The notes beneath the pieces are model-generated. The model did not search any database, was not told where the DNA came from, and was given only the letters and a program-made list of their open reading frames with translations. From the NCBI GenBank assembly GCA_035274225.1, contig DATEOK010000184.1, positions 1 to 36,228 on the forward strand: a DNA stretch of 36,228 bases. Direction: 5' to 3'. Numbering within the stretch: position 1 is the first letter of the stretch; each line of letters starts with the position of its first letter. Source of the stretch: Dongia_A sp035274225 (GTDB lineage Bacteria; Pseudomonadota; Alphaproteobacteria; Dongiales; Dongiaceae). The position numbers and the translations under genes are program-made. This document shows positions 1-9,296 of the stretch, one piece after another.

Positions 1-783
1 GCTTGCCAGCGAGCGCGACACCTCCGCCGTGCCGAACCGCTCCAAGCTCAACAGATACTTGGCGATGGTCCAGCCCTTGTGCTCATCGCCCAGCCGCTGC
101 GTCACCGGCACGCGCACGTTGTCGAAGAACACCTGGTTGACCTCGTGTGTGCCCTCGAACAACAGGATTGGCCGCACCGTGACGCCCGGCGATTTCAGAT
201 CGAGGACCAGGAAGGTGATGCCCTCCTGCTTGCGGCCCGAGTTGTCGGTGCGGAACAAGCCGAACATCCAATCGGCGATGTGGCCTTCGCTGGTCCACAT
301 CTTGGATCCGTTCAGCACGTAGTGATCGCCCACCCGCTCGGCCTTGCATTGCAAGGAGGCGAGGTCCGACCCGGCATTCGGCTCGGAGAATCCCTGGCAC
401 CAGAACACGTCGCCTTCGAGGATGCCGGGCAGGATCTGCCGCTTCTGCTCGTCGCTGCCGTAGGCCATCACCGTCGGCCCGAGCATGCCTTCGCCGTAGA
501 TCATCGAGCGCGGCGCATCGCCGAGCGCGATCTCGCGCTCGAACACATAGCGCTGGTCGTCGGTGAAGCCGGGGCCGCCGTGGGCCTTCGGCCAGCCGGG
601 GCAGGCCCAACCCTTGGCGCGCAGGATCTTGTGCCAGCGCTGCTGGTCGTCGCGCGGCAGGTCCATACGCTCCTGCGCGACCTTGCGGCGGATATCTTCC
701 GGCAGGTTGGCGCGGACAAAAGTCCGGACCTCCTCGCGGAAGGCCCGCATCTCCGGTGTCTCGAAGCGATCCCTGACGTCCAT
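1..783 (-). CDS. Acyl-CoA dehydrogenase, 3' end cut by window edge
   Basis: FAD-dependent acyl-CoA dehydrogenase family: would oxidise an acyl-CoA at the alpha-beta bond and pass electrons to ETF. The frame is open from ATG 783 to base 1, giving 261 residues of an expected 380-400, so the C-terminal helical domain with the catalytic base lies outside. The N-terminal helical domain (MRAFREEVRTFVRANLP near residue 12) is followed by the middle beta domain with the family signature FWCQGFSEPNAGSDLAS and then VLNGSKMWTS, which line the flavin and acyl pocket. The start is chosen because an AGG lies 5 bases upstream and no better in-frame start exists. It is divergent from the DUF992 gene. The substrate class cannot be told from this part. 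The family call is secure. Confidence 0.93.
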   Translation of the reverse strand, partial: MDVRDRFETPEMRAFREEVRTFVRANLPEDIRRKVAQERMDLPRDDQQRWHKILRAKGWACPGWPKAHGGPGFTDDQRYVFEREIALGDAPRSMIYGEGMLGPTVMAYGSDEQKRQILPGILEGDVFWCQGFSEPNAGSDLASLQCKAERVGDHYVLNGSKMWTSEGHIADWMFGLFRTDNSGRKQEGITFLVLDLKSPGVTVRPILLFEGTHEVNQVFFDNVRVPVTQRLGDEHKGWTIAKYLLSLERFGTAEVSRSLAS

Positions 784-894
784 TCGTGCCTGGCCGGCGG
801 CTATTCGATGTGACGCCTGTCTTAACGAATTCTTGGCGACAAGCTTGCTTGGAAACGACGCGGCAATGACGTGTGACGGCGCGCACTTGGGTGT

Positions 895-937
895 AGACTG
901 AAAGCGCGCTACGTTCCGGTTGCGATCTTTTCAGTCT
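895..937. repeat. Perfect 9-bp inverted repeat upstream of the DUF992 gene
   Basis: AGACTGAAA at 895-903 is matched exactly by its reverse complement TTTCAGTCT at 929-937, with a 25-base spacer. It lies 24 bases before the DUF992 start, in the divergent gap with the acyl-CoA dehydrogenase. It could be an operator for a dimeric regulator or a hairpin in the 5' untranslated RNA; the sequence does not decide between them. Confidence 0.5.
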
Positions 938-961
938 GCGATTCATCCCAGGGAGCTACAC

Positions 962-1444
962 ATGCTAAAGCGTATCCTCGCCGCCACGGCGCTCGCCGCG
1001 GTCATCGCCGTTCCTCAGTTCGCCCAGGAAGCCAATGCGGCTTCGGGCGTCAACGTCGGCTCGCTCAATTGCAATGTCTCCGGCGGCGTCGGATTCATCT
1101 TCGGCTCGTCGAAGGACATCAGCTGCGTCTTCACCAAGCCGGATGGCACTGCTGAGCGCTATCACGGCGAGATCGAGAAATACGGCGTCGACATCGGCTT
1201 CACCGCCGAGGGCTACATGGTCTGGGCGGTGTTCGCCCCGGGCCAGGTCGCGAAGGGCGCGCTCGCCGGCAAGTACGCCGGTGCGACCGCCGACGCGGCG
1301 GTGGGCCTCGGCCTCGGCGCCAACGTACTGGTGGGTGGCAACAGCAACCAGATCGCGCTGCAGCCGGTCAGCATCGAAGGCATGACCGGCCTCAACGTGG
1401 CGGCCGGCTTCGGCCAGATCACGCTGCAGTCAGGCGCGAAGTAG
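962..1444 (+). CDS. DUF992 family secreted protein
   Basis: Small exported protein of 160 residues with a typical Sec signal peptide: basic MLKR start, hydrophobic core, and an ANA|A cleavage site after residue 26. The mature part has two cysteines (in SLNCNVSGG and DISCVF), probably a periplasmic disulfide, and a glycine- and alanine-rich second half (GLGLGANVLVGG), the usual look of the alphaproteobacterial DUF992 family, whose function is unknown. ATG 962 is preferred over an upstream in-frame start at 920 because GGGAG (951-955) sits 6 bases before it and the signal peptide begins there. It is monocistronic and followed by a hairpin. Confidence 0.85.
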   Translation: MLKRILAATALAAVIAVPQFAQEANAASGVNVGSLNCNVSGGVGFIFGSSKDISCVFTKPDGTAERYHGEIEKYGVDIGFTAEGYMVWAVFAPGQVAKGALAGKYAGATADAAVGLGLGANVLVGGNSNQIALQPVSIEGMTGLNVAAGFGQITLQSGAK

Positions 1445-1452
1445 TTGAGGGC

Positions 1453-1479
1453 AGGGGCGCTCCGACGTGGGGCGCCCCT
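1453..1479. terminator. Bidirectional terminator-like hairpin
   Basis: AGGGGCGC (1453-1460) pairs perfectly with GCGCCCCT (1472-1479) around an 11-base loop. It sits 8 bases past the DUF992 stop and reaches the stop codon of the convergent DUF1761 gene, so it could serve both transcripts. There is no clear T-run, so intrinsic termination is uncertain. Confidence 0.5.
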
Positions 1480-1880
1480 CAGCCGAACAAGCCGATGATC
1501 AACCCCATCAGAGCGAACAGCACGACGTTGTAGCCGGCATCGACCGCAAACAGCGCCAGCCGGCGGCCCGCGAACAGATAGTTCACCCCGAACGACGTCG
1601 CGACCCAGCCCACGCCCACCACCAAGCCGAAGCTGATCGATCGCGCAACGGCGGGATCAGGCCCGATAGCGATCGCCAACGCAGCAGCGGCGATCAGCAT
1701 CAGCACAAACGACAGCCCAAAGACGATGGCCGGGTGCTTCTGGTGCCCCGGCTGCGGTTCGGACTGTCCCTCGGCGGCCCGCCAAGCTCGGCCGAACAAG
1801 GGTCCGTACCAAACGCCGCCTAACACGAATGTGACAACAGCGGCCACGAGCACCGCCAGCCAGTTGATGTCGAGGTTCAT
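1479..1880 (-). CDS. DUF1761 family integral membrane protein
   Basis: Protein of 133 residues that is almost entirely hydrophobic, with four predicted membrane helices at roughly 6-26, 50-72, 80-100 and 111-132. The first helix runs into GGVWYGPLFGRAW, the signature start of the DUF1761 family (WYGPLFG followed by a basic loop). The family has no established function. A GGAG stands about 7 bases before ATG 1880. The gene is convergent with DUF992 and divergent from the nucleoside operon, so it is probably transcribed alone. The family call rests on the N-terminal motif and four-helix layout. Confidence 0.8.
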   Translation of the reverse strand: MNLDINWLAVLVAAVVTFVLGGVWYGPLFGRAWRAAEGQSEPQPGHQKHPAIVFGLSFVLMLIAAAALAIAIGPDPAVARSISFGLVVGVGWVATSFGVNYLFAGRRLALFAVDAGYNVVLFALMGLIIGLFG

Positions 1881-1995
1881 GGCTCTCTCCTGCCCTTTGG
1901 ATCGATTTATAGCGCAGGGTGCGCTGCCACCGTTACTTGCCTGATCGCGTTAAAATTCTGTCCAAACGGTCAAGATGCGACTTGATTTTCCTATT

Positions 1996-2094
1996 GGCCG
2001 CCGAAATGATGGCTGAGGCCTGAATTCTAGGTACCGACAATGGGCCTGATAGGGTGGTCCGGAAGCAATCCGGGCCCGAGGCAAAAAACGGGAG
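1996..2094 (+). promoter_or_regulatory. Foldable leader region before the nucleoside operon
   Basis: The 221-base gap 1881-2101 must hold the operon promoter; I see no convincing -35/-10 pair. Several stems can form: GGCC 1996-1999 with 2017-2020 plus GCC/GGC inside; an 8-bp stem GGTCCGGA 2056-2063 with TCCGGGCC 2069-2076 (loop AGCAA); and a competing stem TGGGCC 2041-2046 with GGCCCG 2073-2078 that excludes the previous one. An A6 run and the ribosome binding site GGGAG (2090-2094) follow. Mutually exclusive stems near a start codon are what an attenuator or riboswitch would show, but GC-rich DNA makes chance stems common. No Rfam class is claimed. Confidence 0.35.
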
Positions 2095-2101
2095 ACTATT
2101 C

Positions 2102-3094
2102 ATGAAGACGTTGATGCAGGCGGCCTTTGCCGCTGGCGCATTCTGTTTGGCTGCGTCGGTGGCGATGGCCGACCCCGCTGTCGTCTATGATGCCGGCGGC
2201 AAGTTCGACAAGTCGTTCAACGAAGCCGCCTACAACGGCATCGAGAAGTTCAAGAAGGAAACCGGCACCAGCTACCTCGAGTTCGAGGTCCAGGCCGACG
2301 CGCAGCGCGAGCAGGCGTTCCGCAAGATGGCGCAGAAGGGCGCCGATCCAATCATCGGCATCGGCTTCAGCCAGGAATCGGCGATCAAGAAGGTCGCGCC
2401 GGAATTCCCCAAGATCCGCTTCGTCATCATCGATTCCGTGGTCGACCTGCCGAACGTGCAGTCGATCGTGTTCAAAGAGCAGGAAGGTTCCTACTTGGTC
2501 GGTGTGCTCGCCGCGCTCGCCAGCAAGTCGGGCAAGGTCGGCTTCGTCGGCGGCATGGACATCCCGCTGATCAGCCGTTTCGAGTGCGGTTACGCCCAGG
2601 GCGCCAAGGCGACCAATGCCAACATCGAAGTGCTGGCCAACATGACCGGCACGACCCCCGCGGCATGGAATGACCCGACCCGCGGCGGCGAGCTCGCCAA
2701 GGGCCAGTTCGACCGCGGCGTCGATGTCGTGTTCGCGGCGGCCGGCGGCACCGGCACCGGCGTCTATCAGGCGGCCAAGGACAACGGCAAGCTGGCGATC
2801 GGCGTCGACTCCAACCAGAACTACCTGCAGCCCGGCACCATGCTGACCTCGATGCTGAAGCGCGTCGACGTCGCGGTCTACGAAACCGCCAAGGCGGCGA
2901 AGGATGGCACCTGGAAGGCCGGTGTCACGGTCCTCGGCCTCAAGGAAGGCGGCGTGGATTGGGCTCTCGACGAGCACAACAAGTCGCTGATCACCGACGA
3001 CATGAAGGCGAAGGTCGAGGCCGCCAAGGCCGACATCGTCTCCGGCAAGGTCGAAGTGCACGACTACATGTCCGACAACGCCTGCCCGAACTAA
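2102..3094 (+). CDS. BMP/PnrA-family nucleoside ABC transporter substrate-binding protein
   Basis: Periplasmic receptor of 330 residues for a nucleoside importer. A Sec signal peptide occupies residues 1-23 (AMA|DP). The mature protein opens with the BMP signature VVYDAGGKFDKSFNE (residues 27-41), where Asp, Phe and Asn positions contact the nucleoside in PnrA-type proteins. GGTGTGVYQAA and GVDSNQNYLQPG follow in the second lobe. There is no lipobox cysteine, as expected for a soluble Gram-negative receptor rather than the lipoproteins of Gram-positives and spirochaetes. GGGAG 7 bases before ATG 2102 decides the start against an in-frame GTG at 2054. It is the first gene of the operon with matching ATPase, permeases and nucleoside enzymes, which strongly supports a nucleoside ligand; the exact base preference is unknown. 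Confidence 0.93.
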   Translation: MKTLMQAAFAAGAFCLAASVAMADPAVVYDAGGKFDKSFNEAAYNGIEKFKKETGTSYLEFEVQADAQREQAFRKMAQKGADPIIGIGFSQESAIKKVAPEFPKIRFVIIDSVVDLPNVQSIVFKEQEGSYLVGVLAALASKSGKVGFVGGMDIPLISRFECGYAQGAKATNANIEVLANMTGTTPAAWNDPTRGGELAKGQFDRGVDVVFAAAGGTGTGVYQAAKDNGKLAIGVDSNQNYLQPGTMLTSMLKRVDVAVYETAKAAKDGTWKAGVTVLGLKEGGVDWALDEHNKSLITDDMKAKVEAAKADIVSGKVEVHDYMSDNACPN

Positions 3095-3097
3095 GGA

Positions 3098-4681
3098 ATG
3101 CCGGCAGAGCACGTTGGCAAAGCAGACTCGCCGTCGGCCGCAACCCGGCCGGCGGCGATCGAATTGCGCGGCATCGACAAGTCCTTCGGTCCCGTCCACG
3201 CCAACAAGAACGTCAACCTCAGCATCGCCAAGGGTTCGATCCACGGCATCATCGGTGAGAACGGTGCCGGCAAGTCGACCCTGATGAGCATCCTCTACGG
3301 CTTCTACACCGCCGATTCAGGCGAGATCCTGATCAACGGCCAGCCGGTCAAGATCCACGGCTCGCACGACGCCATCGCCGCCGGCATCGGCATGGTGCAC
3401 CAGCATTTCATGCTGGTGGAACCGTTCACCGTGCTCGAGAACGTGATGCTCGGCGCCGAAGGCGGCGCGATGCTGCGGGCAGGCGCCGGCAAGGCGCGGG
3501 CCGAGCTGGAGCGGCTGGCGCGCGACTACGGCCTCAACGTCGACGTCAACGCGCATATCTCCGATCTTCCGGTCGGCGAGCAGCAGCGGGTGGAGATCCT
3601 GAAAGCGCTGTTCCGCCATTGCGACATCCTCATTTTGGACGAGCCGACCGGCGTGTTGACGCCGCAGGAGACGGACCAGCTGTTCCAAATCTTGCGGGCA
3701 CTGAATGCCCGCGGGGTCACCATCGTCCTCATCACCCACAAGCTGCGCGAGATACTCGCCATCACCGACACCGTCTCGGTCATGCGCGGCGGCGAGATGG
3801 TGGCGACGCTGCCGACCAAGCAGGCGACCCGCGAGCATCTGGCCGAGCTGATGGTTGGGCGCAAGGTCCGCCTTGAGCTCGACAAGACCAAGGCAAAGCC
3901 GGGTGAGGTGCGGCTCTCGGTGCGCGATCTGACCGTCGTGGATGGCAAGGGCGTGACACGCGTCGATAAGGTCGGCTTCGACTTGCGTGCCGGCGAGATT
4001 TTGGGCGTTGCCGGCGTCTCCGGCAATGGCCAGAGCGAGCTGCTGGAGGCGCTGTCGGGCATTCGGCCACTGTCCGCCGGCGGCATCGAGCTGTGCGACC
4101 TGAAGATTTCAACCGCCGCGCCATGCGGGCCGGCGGAAGCGCGCGATCATGGTATGGCCCATGTGCCGGAGGATCGCCTGCGCCTCGGCGTGGTGACGTC
4201 GTTCCCAGCATGGGAATCCTTCGTCCTCGGCTACCACGAGAACGACGAATATAACGGCCGCATCCTGATGGACCGCGAGGCGATGACCAACGCCTGTGGC
4301 AAACTGATGGAGCGGTTCGATGTGCGGCCGCGCAATCCGGAGCTGCGGTGCGGCAACTTCTCCGGCGGCAACCAGCAGAAGCTGATCCTGGCGCGGGAGA
4401 TCGCGCGCCACCCCAAGGTGCTGGTGGTCGGCCAGCCGACCCGCGGCGTCGATATCGGCGCCATCGAGTTCATCCATCGTCAGCTGCTCGCCTTGCGCGA
4501 TGCCGGCTGCGCCATCCTGCTGGTGTCGGTCGAGCTGGACGAGATCATGTCCCTGAGCGACCGCATCCTGGTGATGTTCCAGGGCCGGATCGTCGGCGAG
4601 GTCGATGGCGACGAAGCCGATGAGCGCACGCTTGGCCTGATGATGGCCAACGCGCACGCGCAGACGGATGAAGCGGCATGA
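3098..4681 (+). CDS. Nucleoside ABC transporter double ATPase
   Basis: Cytoplasmic ATPase of 527 residues with two fused nucleotide-binding domains, the type that works with BMP receptors (NupO/YufO-like) and resembles sugar ATPases of the RbsA type. Domain 1 has Walker A GENGAGKST (53-61), signature LPVGEQQRVEI and Walker B LILDEPTG (Asp181-Glu182). Domain 2 has a degenerate Walker A (GVSGNGQSE), a good signature SGGNQQK, and VVGQPTRGVD, where the usual DE pair is VGQ; this asymmetry is normal in the family and implies one active ATP site. The start lies 3 bases after the receptor stop, with AAGGA almost touching the ATG, so translation probably depends on coupling. The stop overlaps the next start (ATGA). 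Confidence 0.95.
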   Translation: MPAEHVGKADSPSAATRPAAIELRGIDKSFGPVHANKNVNLSIAKGSIHGIIGENGAGKSTLMSILYGFYTADSGEILINGQPVKIHGSHDAIAAGIGMVHQHFMLVEPFTVLENVMLGAEGGAMLRAGAGKARAELERLARDYGLNVDVNAHISDLPVGEQQRVEILKALFRHCDILILDEPTGVLTPQETDQLFQILRALNARGVTIVLITHKLREILAITDTVSVMRGGEMVATLPTKQATREHLAELMVGRKVRLELDKTKAKPGEVRLSVRDLTVVDGKGVTRVDKVGFDLRAGEILGVAGVSGNGQSELLEALSGIRPLSAGGIELCDLKISTAAPCGPAEARDHGMAHVPEDRLRLGVVTSFPAWESFVLGYHENDEYNGRILMDREAMTNACGKLMERFDVRPRNPELRCGNFSGGNQQKLILAREIARHPKVLVVGQPTRGVDIGAIEFIHRQLLALRDAGCAILLVSVELDEIMSLSDRILVMFQGRIVGEVDGDEADERTLGLMMANAHAQTDEAA

Positions 4682-5802
4682 GTGCGCCGCAAGTGGCCCT
4701 GCCGCGCTGGATCGATATCGGCCTGCTGCCGATCATCAACCTGGTCCAGGCGTTGATCGTCGCCGGCCTGGTGGTCATGGTGATCGGTGTCAATCCGTTC
4801 GAGGCCATGCGCATCATGGCCTGGGGCGCGATCTATGACTCGGTCGCGATCAGCTACACGCTCTACTACGCCACCGACTTCGTATTCACCGGGCTTGCGG
4901 TCGCGGTTGCGTTCCATGCCGGCCTGTTCAACATCGGCGGAGAGGGGCAGGCCTATATCGCCGGCCTTGGCTGCACGCTGGTCATCCTGGCGCTCGACGC
5001 CTATGTACCTGGCATCCTGCTGATCCCGCTCGCGCTGGTGGCGGCGATGGTGTTCGGGGCAGGCTGGGCCTTGATCCCGGCCTACCTGCAGGCCTATCGC
5101 GGCAGCCATATCGTGATCACCACGATCATGTTCAACTTCATTGCCGCCTCGCTGATGGTCTATATCGGGTCGGATATCCTGCGGCCGCCGGGCGACATGC
5201 TGCCGAGCAGCCGGGAGTTCCTGCCCACCGCCTATCTGCCCGGCGTGCATGACATAGCCGGCTGGCTGGGCATTGAGATGTCCAGCACGCCGCTCAACCT
5301 TTCGATCCTGTGGGCGGCGGTCTGCTGCGTGTTCGTGTGGGTCTTCATCTGGCGCACGCGCTGGGGCTACGCCATCCGCGCCGTCGGCCTGTCGCCGAAG
5401 GCGGCGGTCTATGCCGGCATCTCGCCAAAGCGCGTGATCATGATCGCGATGTGCCTGTCCGGCGCGCTGGCGGCTGGCGTCGCGCTCAACCAGATCATCG
5501 GCTATCACCACCGCATGCTCTTGGATTTCGTCGCCGGCGCCGGCTTCACCGGCATCGCCGTGGCGCTGATGGGCCGCAACCACCCGATCGGCATCGTGCT
5601 GTCCGCGATCCTGTTCGGCGCGCTGTATCAGGGCGGCGCCGAATTGGCGTTCGAGATGCCGACCATCACCCGCGACATGATCGTCGCGATGCAGGGCCTG
5701 GTCATCCTCTTCTCCGGCGCGCTCGCCTACATGAACCGGCCATGGGTGGCGCGGCTCTACGCGATGCTCGACCGGCGCGCCGTCCTAGCCGAGGCGACCT
5801 GA
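4678..5802 (+). CDS. Nucleoside ABC transporter permease 1
   Basis: Inner-membrane permease of 374 residues, BPD_transp_2 family (NupP/YufP-like). An N-terminal helix (LIVAGLVVMVIGVNPF) is followed by about eight to nine further helices. The family hallmark GLAVAVAFHAGLFNIGGEGQ (residues about 72-92) and the later GAGFTGIAVALMGRNHP are clear. It would form the translocation pore with permease 2. The start overlaps the ATPase stop by 4 bases, and permease 2 begins 1 base after its stop. Such paired unequal permeases are typical of nucleoside importers fed by BMP proteins. Confidence 0.94.
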   Translation: MSAPQVALPRWIDIGLLPIINLVQALIVAGLVVMVIGVNPFEAMRIMAWGAIYDSVAISYTLYYATDFVFTGLAVAVAFHAGLFNIGGEGQAYIAGLGCTLVILALDAYVPGILLIPLALVAAMVFGAGWALIPAYLQAYRGSHIVITTIMFNFIAASLMVYIGSDILRPPGDMLPSSREFLPTAYLPGVHDIAGWLGIEMSSTPLNLSILWAAVCCVFVWVFIWRTRWGYAIRAVGLSPKAAVYAGISPKRVIMIAMCLSGALAAGVALNQIIGYHHRMLLDFVAGAGFTGIAVALMGRNHPIGIVLSAILFGALYQGGAELAFEMPTITRDMIVAMQGLVILFSGALAYMNRPWVARLYAMLDRRAVLAEAT

Positions 5803-5803
5803 C

Positions 5804-6778
5804 ATGGATGATGTCTGGCTCCAGGCGCTCTCGATCCTGTCCGCGACCCTGCGCATGGCGACGCCGCTGGTGTTTGCCGCCATGGCCGGTGTGTTCTCCG
5901 AGCGCTCCGGCACCATCGACATCGGCCTCGAGGGCAAGATGCTGGCGACCGCCTTCGCATCGGCCTGCATCGCCGTCGTCACCGGATCCGCCTGGGTCGC
6001 GCTGCTCGGCGCCGTGCTCGTCGGTATCCTGATGGCGTTGCTTCATGGCGTTGCCTGCATCACCTATCGCGGCAACCAGGTGGTGAGCGGCGTTGCCATC
6101 AACATCATTGCCGCGGGCCTGACCCTGGTGCTGGGCAACGCGTGGTTCGGGCGCGGCGGGCAGACGCCGGACCTGGCGCCCGATGCGCGCTTCCTGCCGC
6201 TGAAGTTCCCGGGCTGGGAGAACGCTGCCTCCATCCCGGTGGTCGGGCCGATCTATTCCTTCGTGATCGGCGGGCACAACCTGCTGGTCTATGTCGCTTT
6301 CCTGGCGGTTCCGTTGACCTGGTGGGTGCTCTACCGCACGCGCTTCGGCCTCAGGCTGCGAGCGGTCGGCGAAGACCCGAAGGTGGTCGACACCGCCGGC
6401 ATCTCGGTGACCTGGCTGCGCTATCGCGCCGTGATCATCGCCGGCACGCTGTGTGGCTTCGCCGGCGCCTATCTTGCGATCGCGCAGAATGCAGGGTTCA
6501 GTCCGCACATGACCGCGGGGCGCGGCTTCATCGCACTCGCCGCCATGGTGTTCGGCAAGTGGCGGCCATGGCCGGCCATGTTCGCCTGCCTGTTGTTCGG
6601 CCTGCTTGATGCCGTCGCGATCCGGCTGCAGGGCGTCGTCATTCCCGGCGTCGGCGAGGTACCGGTAGAACTGATCCAGGCCATGCCCTATGTCCTGACC
6701 GTGGTGCTGCTGGCGGGCTTCGTGGGGCGCGCAATGGCCCCGCACGCGCTGGGGCAACCCTACGTCAAGGAGCGCTAG
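5804..6778 (+). CDS. Nucleoside ABC transporter permease 2
   Basis: Second inner-membrane permease of 324 residues, NupQ/YufQ-like and shorter than its partner as usual. It opens with ATLRMATPLVFAAMAGVFSE, then SGTIDIGLEGKMLA, the counterpart of the FNIGGEGQ motif in permease 1, and ends with ALAAMVFGKWRPWPAM followed by a last membrane helix. About eight to ten helices are expected. GAGG lies about 9 bases before ATG 5804. Its stop is 1 base before the cytidine deaminase start, linking import directly to catabolism. Confidence 0.94.
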   Translation: MDDVWLQALSILSATLRMATPLVFAAMAGVFSERSGTIDIGLEGKMLATAFASACIAVVTGSAWVALLGAVLVGILMALLHGVACITYRGNQVVSGVAINIIAAGLTLVLGNAWFGRGGQTPDLAPDARFLPLKFPGWENAASIPVVGPIYSFVIGGHNLLVYVAFLAVPLTWWVLYRTRFGLRLRAVGEDPKVVDTAGISVTWLRYRAVIIAGTLCGFAGAYLAIAQNAGFSPHMTAGRGFIALAAMVFGKWRPWPAMFACLLFGLLDAVAIRLQGVVIPGVGEVPVELIQAMPYVLTVVLLAGFVGRAMAPHALGQPYVKER

Positions 6779-6779
6779 A

Positions 6780-7172
6780 ATGGACCAGCGCCTGTTCGCG
6801 GCGGCCAGTGCCGCCATGGAGCGCGCCTATGCGCCTTACTCCAAGTTCCAGGTCGGCGCCGCGATCCTCGGCGCCAATGGCAAGATCTACAGCGGCTGCA
6901 ACGTCGAGAACGCCGCCTATCCCAACGGCAACTGTGCCGAGACCAGTGCCATCGCTGCTATGGTGCTCGATGGCGTCCAGCAGATCCGCGAGATCGCGGT
7001 GATCGGCCGCGGGGACTTCTTGTGCACGCCGTGCGGCGGTTGCCGCCAGCGCATCCGCGAGTTCGCAGCGCCGGACACCAAGATCCACGTCTGCGGCCCG
7101 GAAGGCCTGCGCCAGACCTTCACGCGCGACGAACTGCTGCCTGAATCCTTCGGTCCGGAAAACCTCGCATGA
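6780..7172 (+). CDS. cdd: Cytidine deaminase
   Basis: Zinc enzyme of 130 residues that hydrolyses cytidine and deoxycytidine to uridine and deoxyuridine. The active-site motif NCAE supplies the zinc ligand Cys52 and proton shuttle Glu54; PCGGC supplies Cys85 and Cys88. Three cysteine ligands and the short length mark the homotetrameric type (as in Bacillus subtilis) rather than the longer dimeric E. coli type with a histidine ligand. The substrate loop GCNVENAAYPNG (39-50) is intact. AAGGAG lies 7 bases before ATG 6780, one of the best ribosome sites in the operon. It overlaps the next gene by 4 bases. Uridine and deoxyuridine made here can feed the pyrimidine phosphorylase downstream. Confidence 0.96.
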   Translation: MDQRLFAAASAAMERAYAPYSKFQVGAAILGANGKIYSGCNVENAAYPNGNCAETSAIAAMVLDGVQQIREIAVIGRGDFLCTPCGGCRQRIREFAAPDTKIHVCGPEGLRQTFTRDELLPESFGPENLA

Positions 7173-7968
7173 CCGAAGCGGCGGGCATCATCGCGGCGGC
7201 GAAGCCGGGCTTCAGACCGAAGGTCGGCTTGATCCTCGGCTCCGGCCTCGGCCCGATGGCCGACGACGTGGCGGATGCCACCATCATCGAATATCGCGAC
7301 CTGCCGGGTTTCCCGCGGCCGAGCGTCGAGGGCCACGCCGGGCGCCTGCTGCTCGGCAAGATTGGCGCGACACCGGTCGCCGTCCTGCAAGGGCGCGCGC
7401 ATTACTATGAGCACGGCACAGCCGATGCCATGAAGGTGCCCGTGCGCACCTTGCATGCGGTCGGCTGCGAGTCCCTGATCCTCACCAACGCCGGCGGCAG
7501 CCTCGATGCCGCGATGGGGCCGGGCTCGGTCATGATGATCACCGACCACATCAACCTCGTGCAGTCCTCGCCGCTCTACGACGAGAGCGGGAACAGCCGG
7601 TTCGTGGACATGGTCGGCGCCTACGACCCGCAGCTGCAGCAGCAAGCGCGCGATGCCGCGCAGCCGGCCGGCGTGACGCTGCATGAAGGCGTCTATGTCT
7701 GGTTTTCCGGCCCGCATTTCGAGACGCCAGCCGAAGTCCGCTTCGCGCGCCTGATGGGCGGCACAGCGGTCGGCATGTCGACCGTGCCGGAAGTGATCCT
7801 GGCGCGGCAGATGGGGATGACGGTCGCCGGCTTCTCCATCATCACCAACCTCGGCGCCGGGATGAGCAGCGCGCCCTTGAGTCACGAGCAGACCATGAAG
7901 ATCGCCGCCGGCGCAGCAGTCGACCTGCGGCGCCTGCTCAACCGTCTGATCGCCGGTTGGGTGTCGTG

Positions 7969-7969
<1 letters not shown>
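7169..7969 (+). CDS. Purine nucleoside phosphorylase, trimeric type
   Basis: Enzyme of 266 residues that splits purine (deoxy)nucleosides with phosphate into base and pentose-1-phosphate. It has the family 2 (mammalian-like, trimeric) motifs in order: the phosphate loop LILGSGLGPMAD, GHAGRLL, QGRAHYYEHG, LTNAGGSL, the base-binding region SGPHFETPAE, GMSTVPEVILAR, and SIITNLGAG containing the Asn that contacts the purine. It is not the hexameric DeoD type. The start ATG 7169 overlaps the cytidine deaminase stop; its own stop and the next start share one base (TGATG). The position fits degradation of imported purine nucleosides. Whether it prefers guanosine/inosine or also takes adenosine cannot be read. 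Confidence 0.94.
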
Positions 7970-9291
<1,322 letters not shown>

Positions 9292-9296
9292 CTCCC

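Noticed and set aside
1980..2010. TTGATT (1982-1987) with AATGAT (2005-2010) as promoter of the nucleoside operon
   Set aside because: The spacing is right (17) but the -10 match is poor, and several equally weak pairs exist in the same gap.
2027..2094. Assignment of the operon leader to the ykkC riboswitch family
   Set aside because: Only short pieces resemble the family, the element would be about 70 bases instead of about 100, and the third helix elements are not in the right order. It is kept only as a structure candidate.
2096..3244. Minus-strand open frame opposite the nucleoside-binding protein
   Set aside because: It has a repetitive Asp/Val/Leu/Gly/Arg pattern without motifs; the plus strand encodes a clear BMP-family protein.
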